Below, one piece after another: positions 1 to 7,045 of a DNA stretch of 10,850 bases. A program made the translations under genes and the position numbers. The number at the start of each line of letters is the position of its first letter. Position 1 is the first letter of the stretch. Under the pieces are notes generated by a model. That model had not been told where the DNA came from, did not search any database, and saw nothing but the letters and a program-made list of their open reading frames with translations. Source of the DNA: Candidatus Bathyarchaeota archaeon (GTDB taxonomy: Archaea > Thermoproteota > Bathyarchaeia > 40CM-2-53-6); the NCBI GenBank assembly GCA_005888695.1, contig VBBH01000142.1, forward strand, positions 1 through 10,850, in the 5' to 3' direction.

Positions 1-1068
1 CCCTGGAACACCGGGTATCCCCCGTTCTTCTTCCTGCTTCTGGGAGGTGTGGCCCTGCTCGGCTCATTGGGGGGATCGATGACCCTTGCAACGGTTTCTT
101 GGAGCTTACGAATAGGGCTAGTGATTGGACACGTGGCCCTCGGCGGACTCGCGTATCTCACACTAAGGAGAATGAAGATCGATATTCTTGCCAGGCTTGC
201 AGTCCCAGCACTGATAGTATTGCTGCCCTCTTTCTATCAGATGGGCGAGGTCTGGTTCCACGCGGACGTATTCGGACTAGTACTACTGGTCGGGGCAGTG
301 TACTTGCTCTGCGCGGAACGCTGGATAACGGGATCACTATTACTGAGCCTCTCGGCCGCCTTCAAAATTCATCCGATATTAGCACTTCCACTCGTCGCGA
401 TCTGGTTGTTCCGGAAGGGAAGATTGAGCCTTACTATCCTAGGAGCTTTGTTCCTGCCATTTCTGTCTTTGACGGTTGTACCGCTACAGAATCTTCCGGG
501 CTATTATGGATCGTTCGTGCAGCAGAACATATCAGTCCGACCGTCCTGGAGTTTTTCCCCGTTCATACTAGCCTACAAAGTGTTGCCGTCTCTGTCCAAT
601 ATTGAGTTCTCAACACTGTTGGTTAACCAGATCTGGATACTCTTGACGATTGCTCTGTTTTCATTTGTGTTGGGTTTTGCTTGGCGAAATCCGAATAGTC
701 TTCAAGCAGCAGACATTGTCTGCCTAGGAGTCGCAGTATGGTTGATCCCGCTGAGGCAATTATTCCACTACTACGCCTTTTGGGCGATAATACCGTTCAT
801 GCTGCGGGGGAACTTGAAACAGATGACTCTAGCTCTTTTGCCATTTGAAGCAGCTTGTGATCTCGCCGTGTACGCGTGGACGGTACGGCCTGACTGGGTT
901 CTCTCTCAACAATCAACCGGACTACTACTCTCTATGCTCGATATGATCCTTCTCGTCGCGTCCATCGCGGCCTGCGTATTCCTAGTCTTGAGAACCAGCA
1001 TTCTAGAACAGAGAATTATCGAAGCCCCGATCGATAGGTTAGAAGTCCTAGCTCCAGTGCCGTCCTAG
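1..1068 (+). CDS. Polytopic membrane protein, probable GT-C/GT87-like glycosyltransferase (5' end outside window)
   Basis: The frame is open from base 1 and reads through a PWNTGYPPFFF-like stretch, so the gene begins upstream of the window; the GTG at 49 is probably internal. The product is very hydrophobic with roughly nine or ten membrane segments. The sequence AAFKIHPILALPLVAIWLFRKGR (here split for reading: AAFKIHPILAL, then PLVAIWLFRKGR, near 356-423) matches the K-x-x-P-x-L-x-LP pattern followed by a basic loop that is common in DUF2029/GT87 polyprenyl-phosphate sugar transferases. The YPPFFF start and the short charged C-terminal tail also fit. The catalytic acidic residue of GT-C enzymes would normally lie in the first loop, which is missing here, so activity cannot be judged. 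The stop is 26 nt before the SIS-domain gene, suggesting co-transcription and a possible link to glycan or nucleotide-sugar metabolism. Family assignment is by general resemblance only; another multi-pass membrane protein is possible. Confidence 0.6.
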   Translation, partial: PWNTGYPPFFFLLLGGVALLGSLGGSMTLATVSWSLRIGLVIGHVALGGLAYLTLRRMKIDILARLAVPALIVLLPSFYQMGEVWFHADVFGLVLLVGAVYLLCAERWITGSLLLSLSAAFKIHPILALPLVAIWLFRKGRLSLTILGALFLPFLSLTVVPLQNLPGYYGSFVQQNISVRPSWSFSPFILAYKVLPSLSNIEFSTLLVNQIWILLTIALFSFVLGFAWRNPNSLQAADIVCLGVAVWLIPLRQLFHYYAFWAIIPFMLRGNLKQMTLALLPFEAACDLAVYAWTVRPDWVLSQQSTGLLLSMLDMILLVASIAACVFLVLRTSILEQRIIEAPIDRLEVLAPVPS

Positions 1069-1094
1069 TCAATTGGCGAACGGAGGGTCATTGA

Positions 1095-2045
1095 GTGTCG
1101 TCTCTGGATGCAATGAGGAGAAGTATTGACAGCCAACCATCGACCCTCTCGACGTACCGCGACGAACTTCATCGACACAGAAGTGAGTACGCCACACTCA
1201 AACCAACACGGACAATTTTCACAGGGTCAGGGGATTCTTACTCTGCAGCTTTATTCGCTTCCGAACTTTCCAATGGACGATTGCTGGCGTTCGACCCTTA
1301 CGAGTTGTCGAAGAAGACGTGGATCGCAGAGGAAAAGAATATCGTCATAATTTCTGTCAGCGGAAAAACAAAGACGAATATAAAACTCGCAAAGAAATTG
1401 AGACGTAAGGCCCGAGCAGTTGTAGCGGTGACATCCGATCCGTACAGTCCTCTTGCGCTCAAGTGCGACGATACCCTAATTCTCGATCATCACAAGGAGA
1501 ATGTACCCACCGCGGGGACATCGAGCTATACTTCGAGCTTGTTGGCGTGCGGATTCTTGCTTGGAAAGCTGCCTAAAGCGCTGGACGTTAGCAAGACGCT
1601 AGCTGGTGCTTGGACCTGGGCGGAGAAGGCGGCAAAGCGATCGATCCCGACTTCGTTCACTGTTATCGGATCCGGATTGGAGCATGCTGTTGGCTACTAT
1701 GGGGGATTGAAGTTCAATGAGGTTCTTGGCCTACCCGCAACTTGTCAGTATCCGGAGGAATTCGGACACGCTTACTTATTCTCCCTCAAGAAAACAGACA
1801 GTATTGTCTGTATGAGCCCCGATTATGACCCGAAGACTCATGCGGTTTCCGAAGGATTGCGGAAGTCTCATCTTCGAACATTGAGCGTTCAATCCCGATC
1901 AAGAGATCTTGTCTTACGAGGTGTCGAGTTGGCTTTCTACTTTCAATGCTTCGCTTATGTTCTGGCTCGGAAGAAAGGTTTGAAGGAATGCGCCTATATT
2001 TCTGACAAGAAGAGACTAGCGACTAGCAGCGCAATGATTTACTGA
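1095..2045 (+). CDS. Double-SIS-domain sugar-phosphate isomerase-like protein (GlmS isomerase-type, no glutaminase domain)
   Basis: A 316-residue soluble protein with two SIS domains. The first (about residues 38-160) has TGSGDSYSA, SVSGKTKT and a TAGTSSYTSSLLA loop that parallels the GlmS sugar-binding strand. The second (about 186-300) has IGSGLEHAVGYYGGLKFNEV. Aligned by eye to E. coli GlmS, Lys485, Glu488 and the ring-opening His504 correspond to K206, E209 and H225. The C-terminal Lys603 (LAKS) appears as Thr in LATS near residue 310, so the classical glucosamine-6-phosphate synthase reaction is doubtful. The N-terminal Ntn glutaminase domain is absent. Candidates are an ammonia-dependent or hydrolytic aminosugar-phosphate isomerase/deaminase or a fructosamine-type deglycase. 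The GTG start is chosen because GGAGGG at 1082-1087 stands 7 nt upstream; an in-frame ATG lies six codons later. It probably shares an operon with the membrane transferase 26 nt upstream. Confidence 0.8.
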   Translation: MSSLDAMRRSIDSQPSTLSTYRDELHRHRSEYATLKPTRTIFTGSGDSYSAALFASELSNGRLLAFDPYELSKKTWIAEEKNIVIISVSGKTKTNIKLAKKLRRKARAVVAVTSDPYSPLALKCDDTLILDHHKENVPTAGTSSYTSSLLACGFLLGKLPKALDVSKTLAGAWTWAEKAAKRSIPTSFTVIGSGLEHAVGYYGGLKFNEVLGLPATCQYPEEFGHAYLFSLKKTDSIVCMSPDYDPKTHAVSEGLRKSHLRTLSVQSRSRDLVLRGVELAFYFQCFAYVLARKKGLKECAYISDKKRLATSSAMIY

Positions 2046-2058
2046 ACAGATCCATAGA

Positions 2059-2081
2059 TAGACTCTATAGGGCTGAGTCTA
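2059..2081. terminator. Convergent-gap hairpin
   Basis: TAGACTC (2059-2065) and GAGTCTA (2075-2081) form a perfect 7-bp inverted repeat with a 9-nt loop, placed in the 40-nt gap between two converging genes. The position suggests a bidirectional terminator or transcript-end structure. No T-tract follows on either strand, so termination is an inference. Confidence 0.35.
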
Positions 2082-2085
2082 GCTT

Positions 2086-2349
2086 CTAGAGTGGTTCAAC
2101 GTAGCCGTAGTGTTCACGTATGATACTGCGAACCTTCTCCGCATTTTCGGTCGTATTTTTCCCCAAGAAAATCTTGACGGTGTGTCCTTTCTCAACTTCG
2201 TAATTGAATCCATTCTGCTTGATCTTTTCGAGAGCCTCGTTGAGTTTGAAGTGGCTACCGAATGTGCCGACTATGATTGCTGCTTTCTTACTCTTCGGGG
2301 CGAGTTTCCCCGCAGACTTTCTGAGACCTTCCGCTAGACCGTACGCCAA
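2086..2349 (-). CDS. Small hypothetical protein (87 aa)
   Basis: The family is not recognised. The product is soluble and lysine-rich with a beta-strand AAIIVGTFGSHF, a helix NEALEKIKQNGF, another strand EVEKGHTVKIFLG and a final helix NAEKVRSIIREHY. This implies a compact alpha/beta domain of the beta-alpha-beta kind. The only usable start is TTG at 2349. The open frame continues upstream as SASRKDGFWPGRESL before meeting a stop at 2401-2403, without another start codon, so the N-terminus is uncertain. The gene begins 28 nt after the stop of the F420-type reductase on the same strand, so the two are probably co-transcribed. No clear ribosome binding site is visible. Codon pattern and plausible secondary structure favour a real gene over the opposing open frames. 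Confidence 0.6.
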   Translation of the reverse strand: MAYGLAEGLRKSAGKLAPKSKKAAIIVGTFGSHFKLNEALEKIKQNGFNYEVEKGHTVKIFLGKNTTENAEKVRSIIREHYGYVEPL

Positions 2350-2377
2350 AGATTCTCTACCCGGCCAGAATCCGTCT

Positions 2378-2788
2378 TTACGCGATGCTGATAATTGACT
2401 CTAGCGGTCTCGACGTTTCCGGCCTCTTGCCGATTACGCGCCCTACCTCTACTTCTATCGCTTGTCTTTGCGACCTCTTCCTTCCCCCGTACCATCGTTC
2501 CATCTGGTCTAGTCCATACTTAGTGCTGAAGAGACTATAGATCTTGCTCAGTTTGTCTGGTACTAGTCTTCCAAGGCCTTGGAATGCGACTTCTAGAACC
2601 TCGATCTCAGCCTTTGGATTGCGGGAGAGGTTCTTCCACCATTGGGAGCCTTTGTGTGCGAGAAAGAAGATCTTCCCGTCTTCGTAGGCGAACCATAACT
2701 GGACGGTCCTCCTCAGATGCGTCTTCCTGCCTGTTACGGTGAGCTTTAGATACGGTGCCTCCTCGAAAAGTAGACTACTTTCAACCAT
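2378..2788 (-). CDS. Deazaflavin (F420)-dependent nitroreductase-family split-barrel protein
   Basis: A 136-residue protein with the family pattern YLKLTVTGRKTHLRRTVQLW (about 13-32), then a strand IFFLAHKG and the helix WWKNLSRNPKAEIEV (about 50-64). These match the Ddn/F420H2-dependent quinone reductase group (PF04075-like): the T-x-GRKT-G/x-x-R-x-x-x-L-W motif followed by W-x-x-N-L-x-x-NP. Length agrees with the family (about 130-150 aa). Members bind F420 or a flavin and act in the cytoplasm, often on quinones or nitro compounds; the substrate here is unknown. The substrate-side Gly of GRKTG is His in this copy (GRKTH). The ATG start at 2788 is preceded by GAAGG. A TTAAAT element on the minus strand near 2833-2838 could be its TATA box. 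It leads a two-gene minus-strand unit. Confidence 0.78.
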   Translation of the reverse strand: MVESSLLFEEAPYLKLTVTGRKTHLRRTVQLWFAYEDGKIFFLAHKGSQWWKNLSRNPKAEIEVLEVAFQGLGRLVPDKLSKIYSLFSTKYGLDQMERWYGGRKRSQRQAIEVEVGRVIGKRPETSRPLESIISIA

Positions 2789-2910
2789 CCTTCGATCCCT
2801 CTGAATACACCCCCTCTTGGGTCGGCTTCATGATTTAACCTAGTCGCTGTGCCAGTTCGGGACAGGAGTAACTGGTTGGAAAACCGTCTAGTCAAGCAGA
2901 GTGTGTATTA

Positions 2911-2930
2911 GTGATTAGACTGACAATCAC
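2911..2930. promoter_or_regulatory. Palindrome upstream of the ABC transporter operon
   Basis: GTGATT (2911-2916) and AATCAC (2925-2930) make a perfect 6-bp inverted repeat with 8-nt spacing, about 38 nt before the likely TATA element. It is a candidate regulator site, inferred from position only. The 250-nt stretch 2789-3037 otherwise shows no convincing gene. Confidence 0.3.
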
Positions 2931-2967
2931 CCGGTCACTCGAGCGTTCATGGAGGCGGGCTCGAAGG

Positions 2968-2980
2968 TATTTACATAAGG
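2968..2980 (+). promoter_or_regulatory. Probable TATA element of the ABC transporter operon
   Basis: TATTTACATAAGG is the most AT-rich element between the divergent genes. With the usual 25-nt spacing it would start transcription near 3000, giving a leader of about 38 nt before the GTG at 3038. Confidence 0.35.
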
Positions 2981-3037
2981 ACAGTAGCCCAGCGGACGCA
3001 TTATCCAATTCAAGAGTGAGTTTGGAAGCGCGTCTCG

Positions 3038-4741
3038 GTGGACCTAGCCCTAGCACTTCAACTGAACGCCGTGGACCCTCTGAATCCAATTAACCTTCCG
3101 TACTTCGCGGCTCGCAGTCTCCTCCGTCTCACATTAGCCTTCGGACTTAGCCTGGGCTTTGCCCTTGCATATGGAATTGCGGCAGCGATGAGCCGTAGAG
3201 CCTCTCACGTCCTACTTCCAGTACTCGACGTTCTCCAATCGGTCCCAGTTCTAGGCTTCCTTCCTGCGGTCTTTATTTTCGTCCTGACCCGAGTCCCCGG
3301 CGAGGGCGGACAGGAGCTTGCTTCGATAATCTTGATCTTTACGGCAATGGTCTGGGCGATGACGTTCGCAGTAATTACTGGGATTAACCAAATACCGAAT
3401 GATATCAAAGAAGCATCGAAGGCCTATGGGATCACCAGATCCCGATATCTCAGGCAAGTGGTGTTGCCTGCGATTTATCCTGAGCTGATTTGGGGATGCA
3501 TATTGGCATGGGGGGGCGCATGGTACTTCATTCCAGTAGAAGAGTATGCAACATTCGGAATGACGCAAGTGCAACTTAAAGGCCTTGGATTTTTCATAGC
3601 GCAGGCCGCAGCGGAGAGCCGACTCGATTCCGCGATCATTGGCTTGGTAGCCATGGTCCTAGTGATCATCGCCATTAATCGAATAGTCTGGAGACCATTG
3701 GTCGCGAGGACGGAAAAGTACAGGTACGAAGCTACGGGGGGACAAAGAGGATTTCACGCCAGGCACGGCAAACTAAGGTCAAGCCTCCTGAAGTACGAGG
3801 GTCGCATAGCCAACCCGATCGTCACGTTCTTCAAGTACGAGAAAACGAACCTCTCTTCGTTCCTAGAAACTGTTCCGAGAGTACACGTACCGCCCAAGGT
3901 CAGAGAACGACTCGCGAGAATTTTTCTCGTCACTCGGGTGATCGTGATCATAGGATTTCTTGGTCTGATGGTCCTTGTAATATTCTTCCTAGAAAACTCT
4001 CCTATACCAACCTTACAAGCTGCACTGAACCAGATTCAATCCTTCCAACCAATAAAGGGTTGCACAGGCTGTCTCAGTGGTTTCCCACTGCTGGCATATT
4101 CGACAGCTTCATCTCTTCTCAGATTGCTGGCCGCTTATCTCATTGCCCTGGGTTGGACGCTTCTTGCGGGGATTGCTATAGCGAGAAGACAAAAACTAGC
4201 GAAGGCATTGATCCCAATCTTCGACATCGGCCAATCAATTCCTGCAACCGCATTATTTCCGATCGTAACGCTCTTGATTCTGAGCCGGATATCTTCCCCA
4301 ATGGGGATACAACTCGCCTCAATAGTACTTCTTCTCACCGGAATGCAATGGTACCTGCTGTTCAACATAATCGGTGCAATACATAACATTCCCAATGACA
4401 TCTCTGAAAGCACCTCCGCCTACGGCGTTTCTGGCAAGCGGTTCATCCGGGAGATACTCATACCCGCATCCTTCCCTGCGATAATATCGGGAAGCATGCA
4501 GGCGTGGGGTGGTGGTTGGAATGCGACAATAGTCTCGGAATACATAGTCACAGGTCAACAACAAGTACAGCAAGTCGCCGGGCTAGGAGCAGTCTTGGTA
4601 AATGCTAACAATGCAGGGTCCGCAGGGACCGTTGTAATCGCTACCGCGATAATCATCATGACATTAACCATTTTGATTATCAACAGGCTGGTTTGGCACA
4701 GGTTGATGAAGAGAGCCGACAGGTACAAGTTCGAATCCTAG
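3038..4741 (+). CDS. ABC transporter permease, tandem-duplicated NitT/TauT-like (two fused permease halves)
   Basis: A 567-residue membrane protein with two homologous permease halves (about 20-230 and 300-567). Each carries the cytoplasmic EAA loop that contacts the ATPase: EASKAYGITRSRYLRQVVLP at about 125-144 and ESTSAYGVSGKRFIREILIP at about 456-475, each followed by a P-x-I/L-x-x-G and AWGG motif. Each half also ends in the same signature, NRIVWRPLVARTEKY at 214-228 and NRLVWHRLMKRADRY at 549-563, showing internal duplication. This matches the duplicated anion-transport permeases of COG4986, usually around this length. A CTGC pair (C352, C355) lies in the loop preceding the second half. 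The GTG at 3038 is the first possible start after an in-frame stop at 3017-3019; a GTG at 3071 is an alternative that fits the usual N-terminus well. The ATPase gene follows after 18 nt. The transported ion is not deducible. Confidence 0.88.
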   Translation: MDLALALQLNAVDPLNPINLPYFAARSLLRLTLAFGLSLGFALAYGIAAAMSRRASHVLLPVLDVLQSVPVLGFLPAVFIFVLTRVPGEGGQELASIILIFTAMVWAMTFAVITGINQIPNDIKEASKAYGITRSRYLRQVVLPAIYPELIWGCILAWGGAWYFIPVEEYATFGMTQVQLKGLGFFIAQAAAESRLDSAIIGLVAMVLVIIAINRIVWRPLVARTEKYRYEATGGQRGFHARHGKLRSSLLKYEGRIANPIVTFFKYEKTNLSSFLETVPRVHVPPKVRERLARIFLVTRVIVIIGFLGLMVLVIFFLENSPIPTLQAALNQIQSFQPIKGCTGCLSGFPLLAYSTASSLLRLLAAYLIALGWTLLAGIAIARRQKLAKALIPIFDIGQSIPATALFPIVTLLILSRISSPMGIQLASIVLLLTGMQWYLLFNIIGAIHNIPNDISESTSAYGVSGKRFIREILIPASFPAIISGSMQAWGGGWNATIVSEYIVTGQQQVQQVAGLGAVLVNANNAGSAGTVVIATAIIIMTLTILIINRLVWHRLMKRADRYKFES

Positions 4742-4759
4742 CACGAGGATGAGAGCCAG

Positions 4760-5515
4760 ATGACCGAGGAACCAGTTATCCGGATCGACAAGGTATCCAA
4801 GTCTTTTCTAAGCGAAGAAAAGCCTGTTGCGGTCTTGGAGAACGTGTCCTTTAATGTGGGCAAGGAATTCCTTTGCATAGTAGGTCCGAGCGGGTGTGGC
4901 AAATCCACTCTTCTTCGAATGATCGATGGATTAGACAGACCTAGTCAAGGTAACGTGTACTTTCACGGCAAACCAGTCGAAGGCCCGACTCCGATGATGG
5001 GCATGGTATTCCAGACCTTTGCTCTAATACCATGGAAGACAGTGCTAGAGAACGTCGAAATGGGACTCGCATGGATGAAGATCACGGAGGAAGACCGGCT
5101 CAGGCGATCAGAGAAATTTATCCAAGACGTCGGATTAGACGGTTTTGAGGCCTCGTATCCCAAAGAACTATCCGGCGGTATGAAACAAAGAGTTGGAATA
5201 GCACGAGCCCTTGCTTTGGAGCCGGAAGTATTGCTAATGGATGAACCCTTCTCTAGCCTTGACGCGTTGACTGCAGAGGGATTGAGGAAAGAAGTCTTGG
5301 AGATTTGGAGCAATCCGCAGTTCTCCACTAACTCTGTGATAATGGTCACTCATAACGTGCAAGAAGCGGTTGGTATGGCAGACACAGTTATAGTGATGAG
5401 CCCGCGTCCTGGAAAGGTGATCGACAATGTCCGGATCGAGATGGATCGGCCACGGGACCAGAGGGATCCTAGGTTTTACGATTATGTCGATCGGATTATC
5501 TCAAGGATCAGCTAG
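4760..5515 (+). CDS. ABC transporter ATP-binding protein, NitT/TauT (TauB/SsuB-like) family
   Basis: A complete 251-residue nucleotide-binding subunit. Walker A GPSGCGKST is at 42-50, the Q-loop Gln at 85, the signature LSGGMKQR at 137-144, Walker B VLLMDEP at 157-163, the D-loop SSLD at 165-168 and the switch His at 198. The motif order and the FQTFALIPWKTVLENV stretch are typical of nitrate/sulfonate/taurine importers (COG1116). It energises the duplicated permease immediately upstream (18-nt gap), acting on the cytoplasmic face. The ATG at 4760 has GAGG at 4745-4748. It ends right after the core fold and lacks the C-terminal AAA-associated domain found in many longer relatives; that domain is encoded separately on the opposite strand, overlapping this gene's 3' end by 8 nt. 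Confidence 0.9.
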   Translation: MTEEPVIRIDKVSKSFLSEEKPVAVLENVSFNVGKEFLCIVGPSGCGKSTLLRMIDGLDRPSQGNVYFHGKPVEGPTPMMGMVFQTFALIPWKTVLENVEMGLAWMKITEEDRLRRSEKFIQDVGLDGFEASYPKELSGGMKQRVGIARALALEPEVLLMDEPFSSLDALTAEGLRKEVLEIWSNPQFSTNSVIMVTHNVQEAVGMADTVIVMSPRPGKVIDNVRIEMDRPRDQRDPRFYDYVDRIISRIS

Positions 5516-5987
5516 CGGTAGTGGAAGTCTTATGCAGGATTATTCCTGCACCGTCATAGTCGAATAGATCCGCAAACACACCCCATCGGACCACAAGACG
5601 GACCCCGTCGTGGACATCTTTGAACGGACCGTACGCTCCCTCAATCAGCTCCTCCACGTCAACGAGTGAGAGCCTCTTCTTCTTTTCTAAGTCCTTCAAG
5701 ATCTTCTTGTAGAGATCAACCTCGCGCAATTGCTCCCCGATTATCAGCTTTCGGGCCGGCATCTTGGCGGAAAGTATCTTGCGACCACTCTCGGTCAAGG
5801 AGATTTCCCCATCCTTCACCGTTACTAGTTCCAGCAATTCCGCCGTCGCGATCGGCGGAAGGAGATCGTCAATGTCCAGATGGAGATCGATGTTGAGCTT
5901 GGCAACGCTCGTCTTCCCTGTGTATGCGCGCAGAACGTCAAGAAGGCCGAATACTTGTGATACGCCTGAGGAAGGATAGGCGGGCAT
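5508..5987 (-). CDS. Stand-alone AAA-associated domain protein (COG4754/PF09821-type)
   Basis: A 159-residue protein whose whole length matches the AAA-associated C-terminal domain: VFGLLDVLRAYTGKTSVAKL at 12-31, then LDIDDLLPPIATAELLELV (37-55), DGEISLTESGRKIL (59-72), and the closing VVRWGVFADLFDYDGAGIIL. In many bacteria this domain is fused behind a NitT/TauT ATPase and is thought to regulate or sense for the transporter; here it is free. The gene converges on the ATPase gene with their stop codons overlapping by 8 nt. The fold appears to be winged-helix-like helices plus a small alpha/beta tail. The ATG at 5987 lies about 33 nt from GTTAAATC read on this strand, consistent with an almost leaderless transcript. 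A DNA-binding role cannot be excluded. Confidence 0.8.
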   Translation of the reverse strand: MPAYPSSGVSQVFGLLDVLRAYTGKTSVAKLNIDLHLDIDDLLPPIATAELLELVTVKDGEISLTESGRKILSAKMPARKLIIGEQLREVDLYKKILKDLEKKKRLSLVDVEELIEGAYGPFKDVHDGVRLVVRWGVFADLFDYDGAGIILHKTSTTAS

Positions 5988-6016
5988 AGGACGTCCAAAT
6001 GCCGGTCTAATCGAGA

Positions 6017-6024
6017 GTTAAATC
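6017..6024. promoter_or_regulatory. Possible shared, bidirectional TATA element
   Basis: GTTAAATC lies between divergent genes, about 33 nt from the ATG at 5987 (minus strand) and about 36 nt from the ATG at 6056 (plus strand). Both distances fit archaeal promoters with short leaders. Read on the minus strand it is GATTTAAC. Confidence 0.35.
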
Positions 6025-6114
6025 ACTTCCTAAGACTTGATTCTCAAACGATCAAATGGCTGAATCCCCAACACTAAATAGCGAACCGGAGGAAAAGCCA
6101 CTTTCGGGTTTTCG

Positions 6115-6411
6115 TTGGCAAAAGAAGATCATCCAGTGGAACTGATCGATGACCAGGCAGGAGAATATCGAAAAGTTCTAGAGAAGGAGGTTTCAAGTCA
6201 CAAGTTGTTCTCCAAACTCACTTTCTTGACGGGACTAGGGTTAATCGTTCTCGGCTTCGCAATAGGTGCGTACGTTATGTCAACTGCTACATTGGGTTAC
6301 CTGCTTGTACTCGTAGGAACTATCCGTTTTCTGAATAGTTTCTACGACTTGCAGAGAAAGGATAAACTTCAGGTCGAACTCGATCGGCTGAAGCACCAAT
6401 TCAAAAGATGA
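6115..6411 (+). CDS. Small membrane protein with two transmembrane segments (98 aa)
   Basis: The product has an acidic helical N-terminus (EYRKVLEKEVSSHKLFSKL), two membrane spans (about residues 36-55 and 60-80) and a basic coiled-coil-like tail (RKDKLQVELDRLKHQF). This suggests a membrane-anchored hairpin with both ends in the cytoplasm. I do not recognise the family. The TTG at 6115 is a poor start: GGAGG at 6088-6092 is 22 nt away. An ATG at 6056, well placed for the promoter at 6017-6024, opens a different frame reading MAESPTLNSEPEEKPLSGF. One extra base in the TTTT run at 6109-6112 would join the two frames into about 118 residues, so the true gene may start at 6056 and be frame-shifted here. 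Confidence 0.6.
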   Translation: MAKEDHPVELIDDQAGEYRKVLEKEVSSHKLFSKLTFLTGLGLIVLGFAIGAYVMSTATLGYLLVLVGTIRFLNSFYDLQRKDKLQVELDRLKHQFKR

Positions 6412-6423
6412 CAAACCAAGTTC

Positions 6424-6458
6424 ATTGACCGGGTACTCGGTATGACTCGGTGGTCAAT
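6424..6458. repeat. Inverted repeat with inner direct repeat
   Basis: ATTGACC (6424-6430) and GGTCAAT (6452-6458) are perfect inverted 7-mers around a 21-nt core that holds ACTCGGT twice (6435-6441 and 6445-6451). It lies between the small membrane gene and the zinc-ribbon gene. It may be an operator for the latter or a 3'-end hairpin of the former. Confidence 0.4.
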
Positions 6459-6502
6459 TAACGAAACATTAAGTTGCCCAGCATGAGGAGCATCTTTTCG
6501 AT

Positions 6503-7045
6503 ATGTACTGCGCAAGGTGTGGTACACAACTTCCGGACGATGCAGTATTCTGTGTCAAGTGTGGAACACAGACAGGCCAATCGTCACAGTCTATGTCAAC
6601 CCTGACGACGGTAGAGTCTACTAATGCGGGTCAAGTCTTAGGGTCCGCCAATGCAACATCGTTGAAATGTTCCACGTGTGGAGCATCGATAGCTCCCAAG
6701 TTCGGAGAAATGATCATCACCTGTGAATACTGCGGCGCAAGCATCACGCTTGGTAGCTTGGGCTGGTCGAATATCAAGAAGCAGACTATGCTAGCTCTCA
6801 AGGTTCGGACCGCGGACGATGCCACTCAACTCGTTAGATCGATGATGGATAGGGGTCTCCTCCATCGACACTTGCAAGAAAGCTCCACTCTCGAAGAAAT
6901 GAACCTCTCCATTGTTCCGTATTGGCTTGTCGGCGTCTCGGCGAAGGCCTCGATAATAGCGACGGACATGGTTATGGAAGGCGCACAAGTCGGCAACTAC
7001 GGCAGCATTGCTTGGAGTAATGGCCGGCGGGTTAGGAAGCGGTAA
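6503..7045 (+). CDS. Zinc-ribbon protein, N-terminal part of a frameshifted gene
   Basis: Two four-cysteine zinc ribbons are visible: C3/C6 with C17/C20 (MYCARCG, CVKCG) and C56/C59 with C74/C77 (CSTCG, CEYCG). They are followed by a mixed alpha/beta region with HRHLQESSTLEEMNL (121-135) and VPYWLVGVSA. The reading is convincing through GNYGSIA at 164-170, then changes to a basic, unrelated tail and stops at 7043-7045. The gene at 7008-7535 in another frame picks up exactly there with a glycine-rich linker and a matching domain (VPIWFARY in it echoes VPYWLVGV here). I infer one original protein of about 343 residues broken by one extra base near 7013. Function is unknown; zinc-ribbon proteins of this kind are common in archaea. 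GAGGAG at 6485-6490 precedes the ATG by 12 nt. Confidence 0.75.
   Translation: MYCARCGTQLPDDAVFCVKCGTQTGQSSQSMSTLTTVESTNAGQVLGSANATSLKCSTCGASIAPKFGEMIITCEYCGASITLGSLGWSNIKKQTMLALKVRTADDATQLVRSMMDRGLLHRHLQESSTLEEMNLSIVPYWLVGVSAKASIIATDMVMEGAQVGNYGSIAWSNGRRVRKR

Noticed and set aside
2892..3093. Opposed 60-65 residue frames on both strands in the permease upstream region
   Set aside because: Both span the putative operator and TATA element and run into the permease start; composition is not protein-like.
4963..5349. 128-residue minus-strand frame
   Set aside because: Shadow of the ATPase gene, whose motifs are complete on the plus strand.
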